A stretch of 64,000 bases of DNA from Lewinella sp. LCG006 (GCF_040784935.1 NZ_CP160680.1:248001-312000); one strand, 5' to 3'; positions 53,507 to 62,336 are shown, counted from the first letter of the stretch. Numbers and translations: made by a program. Notes: generated from the letters alone by a model not told the origin.

Positions 53507-53653
53507 GAAGAGGGATACGTGGCTATCGCCACTTAAGGTAAAGGGTAGAGAGAATTAGGACGTACTCACGGAATTATTTGGAAATTTTCCGTGATGCTCC
53601 TTCCTCGCTATAAGCTATACTTTAGGTACGCGAAGCGGATCGTATCCCTCTTC
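53507..53653 (+). terminator. 147-bp nested palindrome ending in a T-run after nrdA
   Basis: GAAGAGGGATACG (53507-53519) is exactly complementary to CGTATCCCTCTTC (53641-53653). Inside, ACGGAAT...TTTTCCGTG (53567-53593) forms a second hairpin, and the sequence between is partly complementary. TTTTTTT follows the right arm, so it would work as a terminator for nrdBA; its size is far beyond a simple terminator. Confidence 0.65.
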
Positions 53654-53659
53654 TTTTTT

Positions 53660-53695
53660 TTGAACCATATAAGGCATATAAGGGCACTTAAGGGG
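53660..53695 (+). repeat. GAACCATATAAGG repeat, left of AIPR gene
   Basis: Reads TTTGAACCATATAAGG, then CATATAAGGGCACTTAAGGG. An inverted counterpart lies on the far side of the AIPR gene (55650-55701). Shorter direct copies are at 57604-57631 and 63735-63751. Confidence 0.75.
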
Positions 53696-53847
53696 GTACT
53701 TGTTTTGGACGCTGCTTTTTCTGCTATACTAGATGATCAGCTGCTGCCTTGTGGGGTGGTGGGTGGTGGGAAAGCAGGACCTGGGGTGCTGCTTTTTTTT
53801 GTGGGGGGGAAAATGAGTTGGGTCAAATAAATAAAAAAATTAAAATC

Positions 53848-55545
53848 ATGCATAGAATTATTAAGTCACATTTAGACAACTTTGTAAAAAGTAATGCTTT
53901 AGAACAATTTGATGAAAGCGAACAATTTGAAATGTTCGTTAATCATTCTGTTATGTCGTCAAAAATGATTGGAATAGTTGATGTTGAAAATGTAACAACT
54001 GGTGAAGGTGATGATGGAACTGATGGTATCGCAATCATAATTAACGAAGAGTTGATTGTATCAGATGATGACGCTAGGATTGTATTCAATTCAGAAAGAA
54101 GAAATCACGATGTCGATATTGTATTTGTTCAATCAAAAAGGAGTGAATCTTATGATTTAGGAGACTTTCTTAAATTCAAAGAATCAATATTAAAGTTTGT
54201 TAATTCTGACACTTACGAAGTGAATGAAGATATACAGCAAAATGCAAGGCAGGTATTTGATATTGTAATTGATAATGTTCCAAAAATAAGAAATGGGAAA
54301 CCGTCATTTATTGGTCGGTATGTCACAACAGGAGTTTACAGAAATCCAGAAGCTCTTGAATTAGCTAAAGTTGAGTTTGTTAAGCAGTTAGAAGATATAG
54401 GATATTTTAGTCAAGTGGATTTTCAATTTTTAGGTCGAAATGAAATTACTAAGCTATGGGTTGACACATATTCAGGAGTGACCTCAAGGCTTTCTATGTT
54501 CAGTAATGCACCACTACCAAGTATTGTAGGTATAGAAGAAGCATATTTAGCAGTGGTAAAAGCGAAAGATTTTATTAATGAAATACTTACAAACGAAGAC
54601 GGAAATCTAAGAAATAACGTCTTTGAAGAAAATGTTAGAGCATTTTTAGGGGTAGATAATCCCATTAATACTGCTATTGCTGAAACAATTAATAACCAAG
54701 AAACATCATCAAGATTTCCTGTCTTAAATAATGGGATTACAATAGTAAGTGAAGACGTAAGAGTTCAGGGAAGTATTTTGCATATTCAAAACTACCAAAT
54801 TGTAAATGGCTGCCAAACATCAAATGTTCTATTCGAGAATAGAAACAACATACATGAAGATTTAATGGTAAACTTAAAAGTTGTTGAAACAGCCAATGAA
54901 GATGTGTTCTCTGAATTAGTAAGAGCAACTAATAGTCAAACGAAGGTAGATGAGACTCAATTTTTATCATTAAGACCTGTATCAAAAAGAATTGAAGACT
55001 ATTTTAATACATATGAAGGACAAGATGGAAGGCTATATTTTGAACGGAGGGATAAGCAATATACAGGCAAGGACATTCCTAATGTGAGAATATTTTCACT
55101 AAATAATACTGCAAAAGCAGTATGTGCAATGTTCATTGAACGACCTGATTTATCATACAGGTATCCAAAGCGTATGTATGAATTGTACACTGAAAAAATA
55201 TTCTCAGATGATGTCAAAGAAATTATTTTTTATACTTCATCCCTTGCCTTGTATAGACTATATTTACTAGTAGCTAAAGCCGATATTCCTCAGAATGTAA
55301 GAAAATTCAAATGGCATATTATACTTCTAGTAAGATTTATCATTTCAGGTAAAGAGATGCCAGAACTAAATTCCAGAAAGATGGAAGGATATTGTCAGAA
55401 GATAATTGACGTCTGCGCAAAATCTAATGATGAAGTTATAAACATTTTCAATAAGGCAGTTGCGATAATCAACTCAATTGAAGATTTGACGGATGATAGA
55501 CTTAAAAGACAATCAGTAATGCAAGAAATGATAGATAAAATATAG
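53848..55545 (+). CDS. AIPR-family (abortive infection phage resistance) protein
   Basis: 565 residues from the ATG at 53848; the open frame before it is G-rich and unlike the rest. Recognised by the family's order: FVQSKRSESYDLGDFLKF (the Q-x-K motif of a restriction-like nuclease fold), NVFEENVRAFLGVDNPINTA, FPVLNNGITIVSEDV, YQIVNGCQTSNVLFEN and LVRATNSQTKVDETQF. AIPR proteins were first seen in phage-resistance abortive infection loci. The gene is clearly AT-rich relative to its neighbours, has no operon partner, and is bounded by inverted copies of the GAACCATATAAGG repeat, all of which suggests recent acquisition as a single-gene defence cargo. The nuclease role is inferred from the family. 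Confidence 0.87.
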   Translation: MHRIIKSHLDNFVKSNALEQFDESEQFEMFVNHSVMSSKMIGIVDVENVTTGEGDDGTDGIAIIINEELIVSDDDARIVFNSERRNHDVDIVFVQSKRSESYDLGDFLKFKESILKFVNSDTYEVNEDIQQNARQVFDIVIDNVPKIRNGKPSFIGRYVTTGVYRNPEALELAKVEFVKQLEDIGYFSQVDFQFLGRNEITKLWVDTYSGVTSRLSMFSNAPLPSIVGIEEAYLAVVKAKDFINEILTNEDGNLRNNVFEENVRAFLGVDNPINTAIAETINNQETSSRFPVLNNGITIVSEDVRVQGSILHIQNYQIVNGCQTSNVLFENRNNIHEDLMVNLKVVETANEDVFSELVRATNSQTKVDETQFLSLRPVSKRIEDYFNTYEGQDGRLYFERRDKQYTGKDIPNVRIFSLNNTAKAVCAMFIERPDLSYRYPKRMYELYTEKIFSDDVKEIIFYTSSLALYRLYLLVAKADIPQNVRKFKWHIILLVRFIISGKEMPELNSRKMEGYCQKIIDVCAKSNDEVINIFNKAVAIINSIEDLTDDRLKRQSVMQEMIDKI

Positions 55546-55649
55546 GACGGCAGTTAATCTAGTAGGGTAAGGAGTAGTGGGAGATGCTACTGGGATAAGT
55601 ACTGTATGAGTAAACTAAAGCCACCTCCTTAAATGCCCTCATAATCCCT

Positions 55650-55701
55650 AATATGGTTCAAAAAAACTTAAGTGCCCTTAAGTGCCTCATGTGGTTCAAA
55701 A
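55650..55701 (-). repeat. GAACCATATAAGG repeat, inverted, right of AIPR gene
   Basis: TATGGTTCA (55652-55660) and GTGGTTCA (55691-55698), with AACTTAAGTGCCCTTAAGTG between, are the reverse complement of the left-hand repeat units including the GGCACTTAAGG core. The left and right copies therefore form an inverted pair around the AIPR gene. Confidence 0.72.
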
Positions 55702-55789
55702 ACCCAACCCAGTCATTATTTGTGCCCTCGCCAACTTTGCGTTATATTTACGACCCTAGTGGATCACCCAGTATCAATAAAGCACAGTT

Positions 55790-57589
55790 TTGCTGGAAAA
55801 ATCAGAAAAACATCCTAAGTCCATTGCTGTTTTGCCGTTCGTGAATATGAGTGCGGATCGGGAAACCGATTTCTTTTGTGATGGTATCACGGAGGAGATT
55901 ATCAATGCCTTGGCGCAAATTGAGGAACTGCGGGTGACCTCCCGAACCTCTGCTTTTTTCTTCAAGGAGAAGAACATTCCGATTACGGAAATTGGAGAAC
56001 AGCTTGGTGTGGCGAGCCTACTAGAAGGCAGCGTGCGCCTGGCAGGAAAAAAGATGAGAATCACCGCACAGTTGATCCAGGCCGATGAAGATTTTCACTT
56101 CTGGTCCGCCACCTGGGACCGGAACATGGACAACCTTTTTGAGGTGCAAGACGAGGTAAGTCTGGAGATCGCCGAAAAACTGCGCGAGCATTTTGGTCAC
56201 TTTGAAATCAAGGAACACCTGGTGTCGAAGCAAACGGATAACCTTGATGCCTACACGCTCTTTCTCAAGGGACGCTACCACTTCAACAAGTGGAATCCGG
56301 AGGACATAAAAACAGCGATACAATTTTATGAACAGGCCTTGGAATTGGATCCCAAGCACCCCAACTCTTTGGTGGGGCTAGGCGACAGTTACAGCTTTCT
56401 GGCGACTACAGGCTTTATCTCTTACGAGGAAGGATGGGGAAAATGCGCCGAACTCACCCACCAGGCACTCGCCATCAATGACCGATTGCCAGCGGCTTAC
56501 TACCAATTGGCCAACCTCGCCTTTTTTACAGCAGCCGACTTTGAGCAGTCCTTTCAATACATAAAAAAGGCACTGGAAATCAACGCTAACCACGTAGAAT
56601 CGCAACAGTTTATTTCTTTTCTCTACATCGTATCGGGTCATAAAGAACTGGCGCAAAAACACATAAAACTTGCCCTTAGCGTCGACCCCCTTTCACAGGA
56701 AACGCTTTTTTTCAGTGCTTACCTGGATTATATGCTCGAAGATTTCACCAGCGCCTTGAACAAACTCAATGCTTGTCTGGAAGTTAATCCCAAGAATATC
56801 CCCGTGCACTCCGTGAAACCCAATTGTTTACTGATGATGGGGCAAGCCGAAGAAGTCATTCATTACCATGACAATCTGCCTCAAGACATCATTATCCCTG
56901 CCAATGAAATTGGTTCGCGGGCACTCGGGTACGCCGTTCTTAAAGACGAGGAGAAGGTAAATTATTACCAAGAGCAGTTGGTGGAGTTTGCCAAGGGAGA
57001 CGATAGTTTCACTGCCGACATCTTTCTTTTCCTGCTCTATGGCCAAACCGGTCAAACAGAGCATGCCTTTGCCTGGATAAAACGTGCCATGAAAGCGCGT
57101 AACCCACTCTTGCTGCTGCGATTCGCCGATCCTTTGATGAACGTCATCAAGGAAGATCCGCGGTATGTGGAGGTGCAGCAGCAGCTTTTCCCTTCCACCT
57201 TGTTTAGCACCAAAAGAAGTAATAAAAGCAAAAAGGCGCTACTGGATAAAAAGGCTACCTCGGAGTATAAGCTGCACCTTCTCTCTTACATAGAAGAGGA
57301 AGCGCCTTACCTCAACCCTGATTTGTCGCTGCGTTCCATGGCGGAATACCTGGGCTTGCACCCCAACCAGCTTTCCTGGCTGATCAATGAATGCCTGGGC
57401 AAAAACTTCAATGAGTTTATCAACCACTATCGGGTGGAGGCTTTTAAGCGGCTGGCTAAAGATCCCGCCAATGCCCATATCACTGTATTAGGATTGGCTT
57501 ACGAAAGTGGGTTCAATTCCAAAACGGTTTTCAATACCTACTTTAAGAAGGAAACGGGGCTTACGCCTAAACAATTTCTGAAAGGGTGA
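55790..57589 (+). CDS. TolB-like/TPR protein with C-terminal AraC-type HTH (transcription regulator)
   Basis: 600 residues from a TTG start; an in-frame TAA at 55778 blocks a longer gene and the domain begins only ten residues later. The N-terminal ~125 residues (SIAVLPFVNMSADRETDFFC, DGITEEIINALAQ, LLEGSVRLAGKKMRITAQLI) are the TolB-like domain found in many adenylate-cyclase/CadC-type regulators. TPR repeats fill ~140-460. The last ~90 residues are an AraC family HTH pair (LRSMAEYLGLHPNQLSWLIN; LGLAYESGFNSKTVFNTYFK; ending GLTPKQFLKG). No membrane helix is seen, so it is soluble. It lies 143 bp upstream of a GH2 enzyme in the same direction and probably controls it or the locus; the inducer is unknown. 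Confidence 0.85.
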   Translation: MLEKSEKHPKSIAVLPFVNMSADRETDFFCDGITEEIINALAQIEELRVTSRTSAFFFKEKNIPITEIGEQLGVASLLEGSVRLAGKKMRITAQLIQADEDFHFWSATWDRNMDNLFEVQDEVSLEIAEKLREHFGHFEIKEHLVSKQTDNLDAYTLFLKGRYHFNKWNPEDIKTAIQFYEQALELDPKHPNSLVGLGDSYSFLATTGFISYEEGWGKCAELTHQALAINDRLPAAYYQLANLAFFTAADFEQSFQYIKKALEINANHVESQQFISFLYIVSGHKELAQKHIKLALSVDPLSQETLFFSAYLDYMLEDFTSALNKLNACLEVNPKNIPVHSVKPNCLLMMGQAEEVIHYHDNLPQDIIIPANEIGSRALGYAVLKDEEKVNYYQEQLVEFAKGDDSFTADIFLFLLYGQTGQTEHAFAWIKRAMKARNPLLLLRFADPLMNVIKEDPRYVEVQQQLFPSTLFSTKRSNKSKKALLDKKATSEYKLHLLSYIEEEAPYLNPDLSLRSMAEYLGLHPNQLSWLINECLGKNFNEFINHYRVEAFKRLAKDPANAHITVLGLAYESGFNSKTVFNTYFKKETGLTPKQFLKG

Positions 57590-57603
57590 GGTACAGCTCA
57601 ATA

Positions 57604-57631
57604 TTTTTGAACCATATAAGGAAATAAAAGG
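57604..57631 (+). repeat. GAACCATATAAGG repeat after regulator gene
   Basis: TTTTTGAACCATATAAGGAA followed by ATAAAAGG. It is a short copy of the repeat bordering the AIPR gene, located 15 bases after the stop codon of the regulator. Confidence 0.55.
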
Positions 57632-57732
57632 GATTATTAGAGGTATATCTGACAGGGTGAATTCACGAATTTACCCGGCAGAGGTTTTGACTATTCATTT
57701 AACGTGCGCACTGCGCAGAGCAATACAAGGAC

Positions 57733-59556
57733 ATGAGTAAACAGTTTCTCCTTCTAGTTTTGATGACTTGGATAGCCTCCGTGCATGCCCAAGATCAATT
57801 ACTGCAAAACGTCTACAATCGGGCCACCATTTCCCTGAATGGCAATTGGAAATACATTGTGGACCCCTACGAAAACGGCTATTACAATTACCGCTACGAG
57901 CCCTTTGATCAGCAAGCTACTCCTAGTGCGAATGCTTTTTTTCTGAATTCGAAGCCCAAAGATGTCAGTGATCTGATAGAGTACAACTTTGACAAAATGG
58001 ATCACCTTGCCGTGCCCGGCGACTGGAACACCCAAAAAGAGGCCCTGTATTATTACGAAGGAACGGTGTGGTACAAGCAGTCGTTTGACTTTGACTTCAC
58101 AAGCGCTGGCAACCGGCTTTTCGTTTACTTCGAAGCAGCCAACTACCAGGCCGAGGTTTACTTGAATGGCACGAAGCTAGGCACCCATGTTGGCGGTTTT
58201 ACGCCTTTCAATTTTGAGGTTACGGACATGGTAAAAGAGAAGGATAATTTCCTCATCGTCAAAGTAGACAACAAGCGACTCAAAGACGGTGTACCTACCT
58301 TAAATACCGACTGGTGGAATTACGGAGGGCTTACCAGAGACGTCAGGCTTGTAGAAACAGCGGCTACTTTTGTAGAAGACTACTTTATCCAATTGGACCC
58401 ACAGGATACCAAAAAGATACGGGGCTACGTGAAGGTCAACAGCAAGGATGCTGCCCCAACAAAGCTTCAGCTCAAGCTCCCAGGATTAGGCATCAATCAG
58501 CAGCTTACGACCGATCAGGACGGTTACGTTGCCGTAGATATTTCTGCTAAAGAGATTCGCTACTGGTCATTGGAAGATCCGTTCCTGTACGAGGTGTTGA
58601 TCGAAACGGCGGAAGAGACGGTGCAGGATCAGATAGGTTTTCGGAGTATCCGCACCGAGGGTACACAGATCCTGTTGAACGGCCAACCGGTTTATCTCAA
58701 GGGTATCTCTATCCACGAAGAGAGTCCTTTGCGAGATGGCCGGGGTTACTCCAAAGAAGATGCCACACAGTTACTCGCGTGGGCCAAAGAGCTGGGCTGC
58801 AACTATGTGCGACTGGCACATTATCCGCACAATGAGCACATGGTAAGGCTAGCCGACCAGATGGGTATCCTGGTGTGGGAAGAAAACCCCGTTTACTGGA
58901 CCATCTCCTGGGACAACGAGAGCACCTACCAAAATGCCGAAAACCAGTTGTCGGAATTGATTGCGCGCGACAAAAACAGGGCCAGTGTCATTATTTGGTC
59001 GATGGCCAATGAAACCCCAAACGTAGCGGCCAGAAATGTCTTTCTCAACAAACTCGCAGCCTACACCAGGGCAACCGACAACACCCGACTCATCAGTGCC
59101 GCTTTGGAACAAAAAAATTACCAGGGGGATCCCACCATCAGAACCATTGACGATCCTTTTGCCGCAGTTGTCGATGTGCTAAGCTTCAACCAATACATCG
59201 GCTGGTACGATGGGCTGCCGGAAAAATGCAAAACCATTACCTGGAAGATTGAAGAAGACAAACCCGTGCTGATTTCCGAATTTGGTGCCGGAGCCAAGCA
59301 AGGATTACACGGCACCAAAGAAGAACGCTGGACCGAAGAATTTCAAGAAAACCTGTACGTGGAAACCCTGCAAATGATTGACCGGCTAGAAAAAGTCCAA
59401 GGATTCTCCCCCTGGATATTGGTAGACTTCAGGTCGCCGCGCAGAATGTTGCCCGTCATCCAAGATGGCTGGAACAGGAAAGGACTCATTTCTGACGACG
59501 GACAGAAAAAGAAGGCGTTTTTTATTTTGCAGGAATTTTATCGGAACAAGCGGTAA
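57733..59556 (+). CDS. Glycoside hydrolase family 2 enzyme (beta-glucuronidase/galactosidase-like)
   Basis: 607 residues with signal peptide MSKQFLLLVLMTWIASVHAQ. Sugar-binding beta domain (~30-200, LYYYEGTVWYKQSFDFDF; ANYQAEVYLNGTKLGTHVGG), immunoglobulin-like domain (~205-300) and TIM barrel (~310-600). Catalytic acid/base Glu427 in IIWSMANETPN and nucleophile Glu516 in LISEFGAGAKQG are both present, with YVRLAHYPHNEHMVRLAD between. The length and WSMANE/SEFGA form are close to beta-glucuronidases, but the substrate is not certain. The enzyme would act in the periplasm or outside the cell on a glycan. It follows the AraC-type regulator and is likely its target. Confidence 0.9.
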   Translation: MSKQFLLLVLMTWIASVHAQDQLLQNVYNRATISLNGNWKYIVDPYENGYYNYRYEPFDQQATPSANAFFLNSKPKDVSDLIEYNFDKMDHLAVPGDWNTQKEALYYYEGTVWYKQSFDFDFTSAGNRLFVYFEAANYQAEVYLNGTKLGTHVGGFTPFNFEVTDMVKEKDNFLIVKVDNKRLKDGVPTLNTDWWNYGGLTRDVRLVETAATFVEDYFIQLDPQDTKKIRGYVKVNSKDAAPTKLQLKLPGLGINQQLTTDQDGYVAVDISAKEIRYWSLEDPFLYEVLIETAEETVQDQIGFRSIRTEGTQILLNGQPVYLKGISIHEESPLRDGRGYSKEDATQLLAWAKELGCNYVRLAHYPHNEHMVRLADQMGILVWEENPVYWTISWDNESTYQNAENQLSELIARDKNRASVIIWSMANETPNVAARNVFLNKLAAYTRATDNTRLISAALEQKNYQGDPTIRTIDDPFAAVVDVLSFNQYIGWYDGLPEKCKTITWKIEEDKPVLISEFGAGAKQGLHGTKEERWTEEFQENLYVETLQMIDRLEKVQGFSPWILVDFRSPRRMLPVIQDGWNRKGLISDDGQKKKAFFILQEFYRNKR

Positions 59557-59662
59557 GCCTAGTATTTTTTCATCCCTTACAAAACCTTATCTTACCCATT
59601 CGATGACAGTGTTTTCATTTTGAATGGGCTATTAGTTTTTTATCACAAAAATCTCTCTGAGT

Positions 59663-60451
59663 ATGAAAACGATTACCTTTTGCTTTCGCTTATGCTCTCT
59701 TTTTGGCTTCCTGCTGCTATTTAGCACTAGCTTGCTGGGGCAAAAACGTGCCATGCCTGACCAGTGGATAGGGCTCCATAATTTTTATTATCAGAACAAG
59801 AGTGATGTGAAACAGTATACGCCTGATTCTATTCTTTTTTTGACGACTGAAGACCACGATGCTGCCCTCTCACTGGGAATGTATTATCGGATCATCAAAG
59901 AGAATAACACCTACCATCATTTTGATGTCTTTGCCTTTGACCTAACTACGAAAGAAGACCTTATGGTGATCGAAAGAAGAGATTTGGGGATAGCCGAACC
60001 TTTTAGAGGGTCGCGCGTGGAAACTACCGATATTCGCTTTGGCTATCGGCGAGGAAAAATGTTCCCCTTGCTCAATCGGCTGACGGCGGATGCAAGTGTA
60101 GGCGGCTACCCGGTTTATCAAAGAAAAACCACTACTCCTTTTTCTTATGTAAAGTTTCCTGTCAGGGAAACCTGGTTGGGGATGGGCTTGAATATCCACT
60201 TGGGCTTGAATTACCAGATTCACAAAAATATCAATATTGGCTACAGCTTTATCCCGGTAGCCGGGCAGTGGTCGTGGTACGAAGAACGGGTAGAAAATCC
60301 TATTCTGACCGAGCAGCAAAAAGTCAACAGAAGTGCTCGCATGGATACCCAAGCCTTTGCCTCCATTTTAGACTTCCGGAACTTCAACATCAACTACGTC
60401 ATAGATGGAGAGGGCAAATTTCGTAAAAAGAAAAGGCGAAGAAAGCGGTAG
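59663..60451 (+). CDS. Secreted beta-rich protein of unknown function with basic C-terminus
   Basis: 262 residues with a signal peptide (ending LLGQ). The mature part alternates in a way typical of outer-membrane barrels: aromatic strands such as LGMYYRIIKENNTYHHFDVF, GYRRGKMFPLLN and GLNIHLGLNYQIHKNINIGY. The end KFRKKKRRRKR is strongly basic. A second protein of similar layout is encoded at 61470-62336 and ends RSRRRKP, so the two may be distant paralogues. No named family recognised. Confidence 0.65.
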   Translation: MKTITFCFRLCSLFGFLLLFSTSLLGQKRAMPDQWIGLHNFYYQNKSDVKQYTPDSILFLTTEDHDAALSLGMYYRIIKENNTYHHFDVFAFDLTTKEDLMVIERRDLGIAEPFRGSRVETTDIRFGYRRGKMFPLLNRLTADASVGGYPVYQRKTTTPFSYVKFPVRETWLGMGLNIHLGLNYQIHKNINIGYSFIPVAGQWSWYEERVENPILTEQQKVNRSARMDTQAFASILDFRNFNINYVIDGEGKFRKKKRRRKR

Positions 60452-60509
60452 CCAGGAGCCCAGTGCCAGGATTCCGATCTGACATTGAAATAAAGACAAG
60501 AGAGCACAG

Positions 60510-60605
60510 CTGCTCCATAGGGCAGGGTTTCATACCCTGCACTACTCCATAAGGCAGGGTTTTCTACCCTGCACTGCTCCATAGGACAAGCTTTCACACC
60601 ATGCA
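60510..60605. repeat. Three tandem 32-bp hairpin repeats
   Basis: Units 60510-60541, 60542-60573 and 60574-60605, each CTGCTCCATAGGGCAGGGTT then TCATACCCTGCA-like. The first two contain GCAGGGT...ACCCTGC hairpins; the third is decayed. They sit between a beta-rich protein gene and the acetolactate decarboxylase gene, ending 22 bases before its start. Confidence 0.85.
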
Positions 60606-60627
60606 CTTCATTTGAAAAACATAAGCA

Positions 60628-61368
60628 ATGAATAACCGATTCACCACTCCTTCCCTTCTATTGCTACTCCTCCTTAGCTTTCTGTCCTGCGGCGGGGGCG
60701 AAGTAACGGCAGTTACCCACAACGCCTACCCCGATGTACAAGTAGCTGGCGCCATGAAAAACGTGATGTGGAAAGGAGAATTGGCCGGTATGATCCGCCT
60801 GGAGGATATTGAAAACAGAGAAGGCTTATACGGCCTTGGGCCATTGAGCTACCTGCAAGGCGAACTCCTGATCAACGATGGTAAAGCCTATGTTTCGAGG
60901 GTCGTATCAGATACCGCAATGACCGTGGAGGAAAGCTTTGCCACGGATGCCCCCTTCCTGGTTTATGGCAACGTGAGTGAATGGGAAGAACAGGAATTGC
61001 CATCTACCGTGACGAATAGTCAAGCACTGGAAAGCCACCTGGACACCCTGACCAAAAGCTACAAACGCCCCTTTGTGTTCAAGCTCAAGGGAGAAGTGAG
61101 GAGCGCTGATATTCATATCCAAAATTTGCCAGCAGGCAGTAAAGTGAGCTCCCCGGAAGAAGCCCATCGGGGACAAACCAACTACGAGCTGGGGCAAGCG
61201 CAAGTAGAAATCATCGGCTTTTTCTCAACCGAGCACCAGGGGATTTTTACCCACCACGATTCGTATCTCCACCTGCACCTGATTACCGACGACAAAACCC
61301 GGATGGGACATTTGGATGCGGTAGAACTAAATCCGGAGAAGATGAAATTGTATTTGCCGGTGAAGTAA
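60628..61368 (+). CDS. budA: Acetolactate decarboxylase, lipoprotein form
   Basis: 246 residues. The enzyme turns 2-acetolactate into acetoin. The N-terminus MNNRFTTPSLLLLLLLSFLS ends at lipid Cys21, so unlike the usual cytosolic or Sec-secreted forms it is predicted to be membrane-tethered. The family landmarks are kept: GLGPLSYLQGELLINDGKAY and the zinc site His215 and His217 (HLHL) with His228 in MGHLD, the same 2- and 11-residue spacing as in the Bacillus enzyme. GFFSTEHQGIFTHHDS precedes it. No acetolactate synthase or other butanediol gene is nearby, so its role outside the cytosol is not obvious. Confidence 0.9.
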   Translation: MNNRFTTPSLLLLLLLSFLSCGGGEVTAVTHNAYPDVQVAGAMKNVMWKGELAGMIRLEDIENREGLYGLGPLSYLQGELLINDGKAYVSRVVSDTAMTVEESFATDAPFLVYGNVSEWEEQELPSTVTNSQALESHLDTLTKSYKRPFVFKLKGEVRSADIHIQNLPAGSKVSSPEEAHRGQTNYELGQAQVEIIGFFSTEHQGIFTHHDSYLHLHLITDDKTRMGHLDAVELNPEKMKLYLPVK

Positions 61369-61469
61369 AGTATTGTCCATGGTATCTTTTATTGCCTAAG
61401 CAAGATTTGTTATTTTCGCGCATAACGAATATATATTTTCTCTTTTTTCTAAGTCTAAAACCGCTCTCC

Positions 61470-62336
61470 ATGAAAAGATTATTACCCCTTTCCCTTGTTT
61501 TGTTATTTGTACTTCCCTTTTCCCTCGTAGCTCAAAGAAGCAAATGGCTCAAGAAGCAGAACGTGCGGGTGGCCACTACTTTTAATTACCTGCCAGCTGG
61601 AGATCCTTTCTTTTTTACCAATTTTTTTTCAGCCCAGAGTGACGACCTGATTCTCAATTTTATCACGGCTAATTCCGGTACATTTATCATTGAAGAGGGC
61701 GATATCCTCTACTTTACCCGCACCAAAACCAATGAAGCGCCAAGTCAAATACTGGGCATTGGTGCCAGTGTTCAGTTTATGAGTCAGCAGGCCACTTTTC
61801 ACGAATTCTCGCTGACTAAGCTATCCTTTTTCAAGTCTTCTTTTAAGGATGATTATTTCCTGATTGACAGTACAGGTAACCCCAGGCTTGTGCTACGCTA
61901 CGGGGAAGACCAACAAGCAGCAGCCTATGCTTTCCGCTATGAGTTTGGCAAATACTTTGGTGATCAAAAATATGGCAACCTACACTTTGGTATAGCTGGT
62001 TCTATAGAGCCTTCATTGTATACCTATCGGCGTACGCCAAATACGAATAGCTTTGGCCAGTTTTTTCCATTTGAAGGGAAAATTTTCGCTCTGGAAGTGG
62101 CCCTTATCCCAATGATTTCTGCCCGTTTATCCAAAAAGGTGACGCTAGACATCAAGGCCATTCCCAATATTTTGATTGCCGATTTTGGCAGTATCAAAGA
62201 AGAAAATCCAATCATTCCCGAATCCCAAAAAGTAGGCTTACGTGACTTTGATCCTCCTGTTGTGAATATGGCCTTCAGCGTCCTGCTCCGCTACCAAATC
62301 CAGGAGGCCAAACGCAGCCGTAGGCGAAAGCCTTGA
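61470..62336 (+). CDS. Secreted beta-rich protein, possible outer-membrane barrel, basic C-terminus
   Basis: 288 residues from the ATG at 61470, which gives the signal peptide MKRLLPLSLVLLFVLPFSLVA; the frame opens at 61392 but that stretch is poor as a start. Strands such as ILGIGASVQFMSQQATFHEF, AAYAFRYEFGKYFG and FALEVALIPMISARLSKKVT suggest a barrel. The end EAKRSRRRKP is basic, like the tail of the protein at 59663-60451. No named family recognised. Confidence 0.65.
   Translation: MKRLLPLSLVLLFVLPFSLVAQRSKWLKKQNVRVATTFNYLPAGDPFFFTNFFSAQSDDLILNFITANSGTFIIEEGDILYFTRTKTNEAPSQILGIGASVQFMSQQATFHEFSLTKLSFFKSSFKDDYFLIDSTGNPRLVLRYGEDQQAAAYAFRYEFGKYFGDQKYGNLHFGIAGSIEPSLYTYRRTPNTNSFGQFFPFEGKIFALEVALIPMISARLSKKVTLDIKAIPNILIADFGSIKEENPIIPESQKVGLRDFDPPVVNMAFSVLLRYQIQEAKRSRRRKP

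Larger units (their letters stand above)
53491..53847. other. Intergenic region with palindrome and repeat, upstream of AIPR gene
   Basis: 357 bp holding the 147-bp nested palindrome (53507-53653) with a T-run, the first GAACCATATAAGG repeat (53660-53695), and a G-rich stretch (GTGGGGTGGTGGGTGGTGGG near 53751). The frame leading into the AIPR gene from 53749 reads Gly/Trp-rich and is probably not translated. Confidence 0.6.

Noticed and set aside
49932-53532. Long minus-strand ORFs (266, 337, 169 and 248 codons) opposite nrdB and nrdA
   Set aside because: Antisense shadows of highly conserved genes; no independent protein features.
53749-53847. N-terminal extension of the AIPR protein
   Set aside because: Gly/Trp-rich peptide from a G-rich tract, unlike the AT-rich gene that follows; the ATG at 53848 is the better start.
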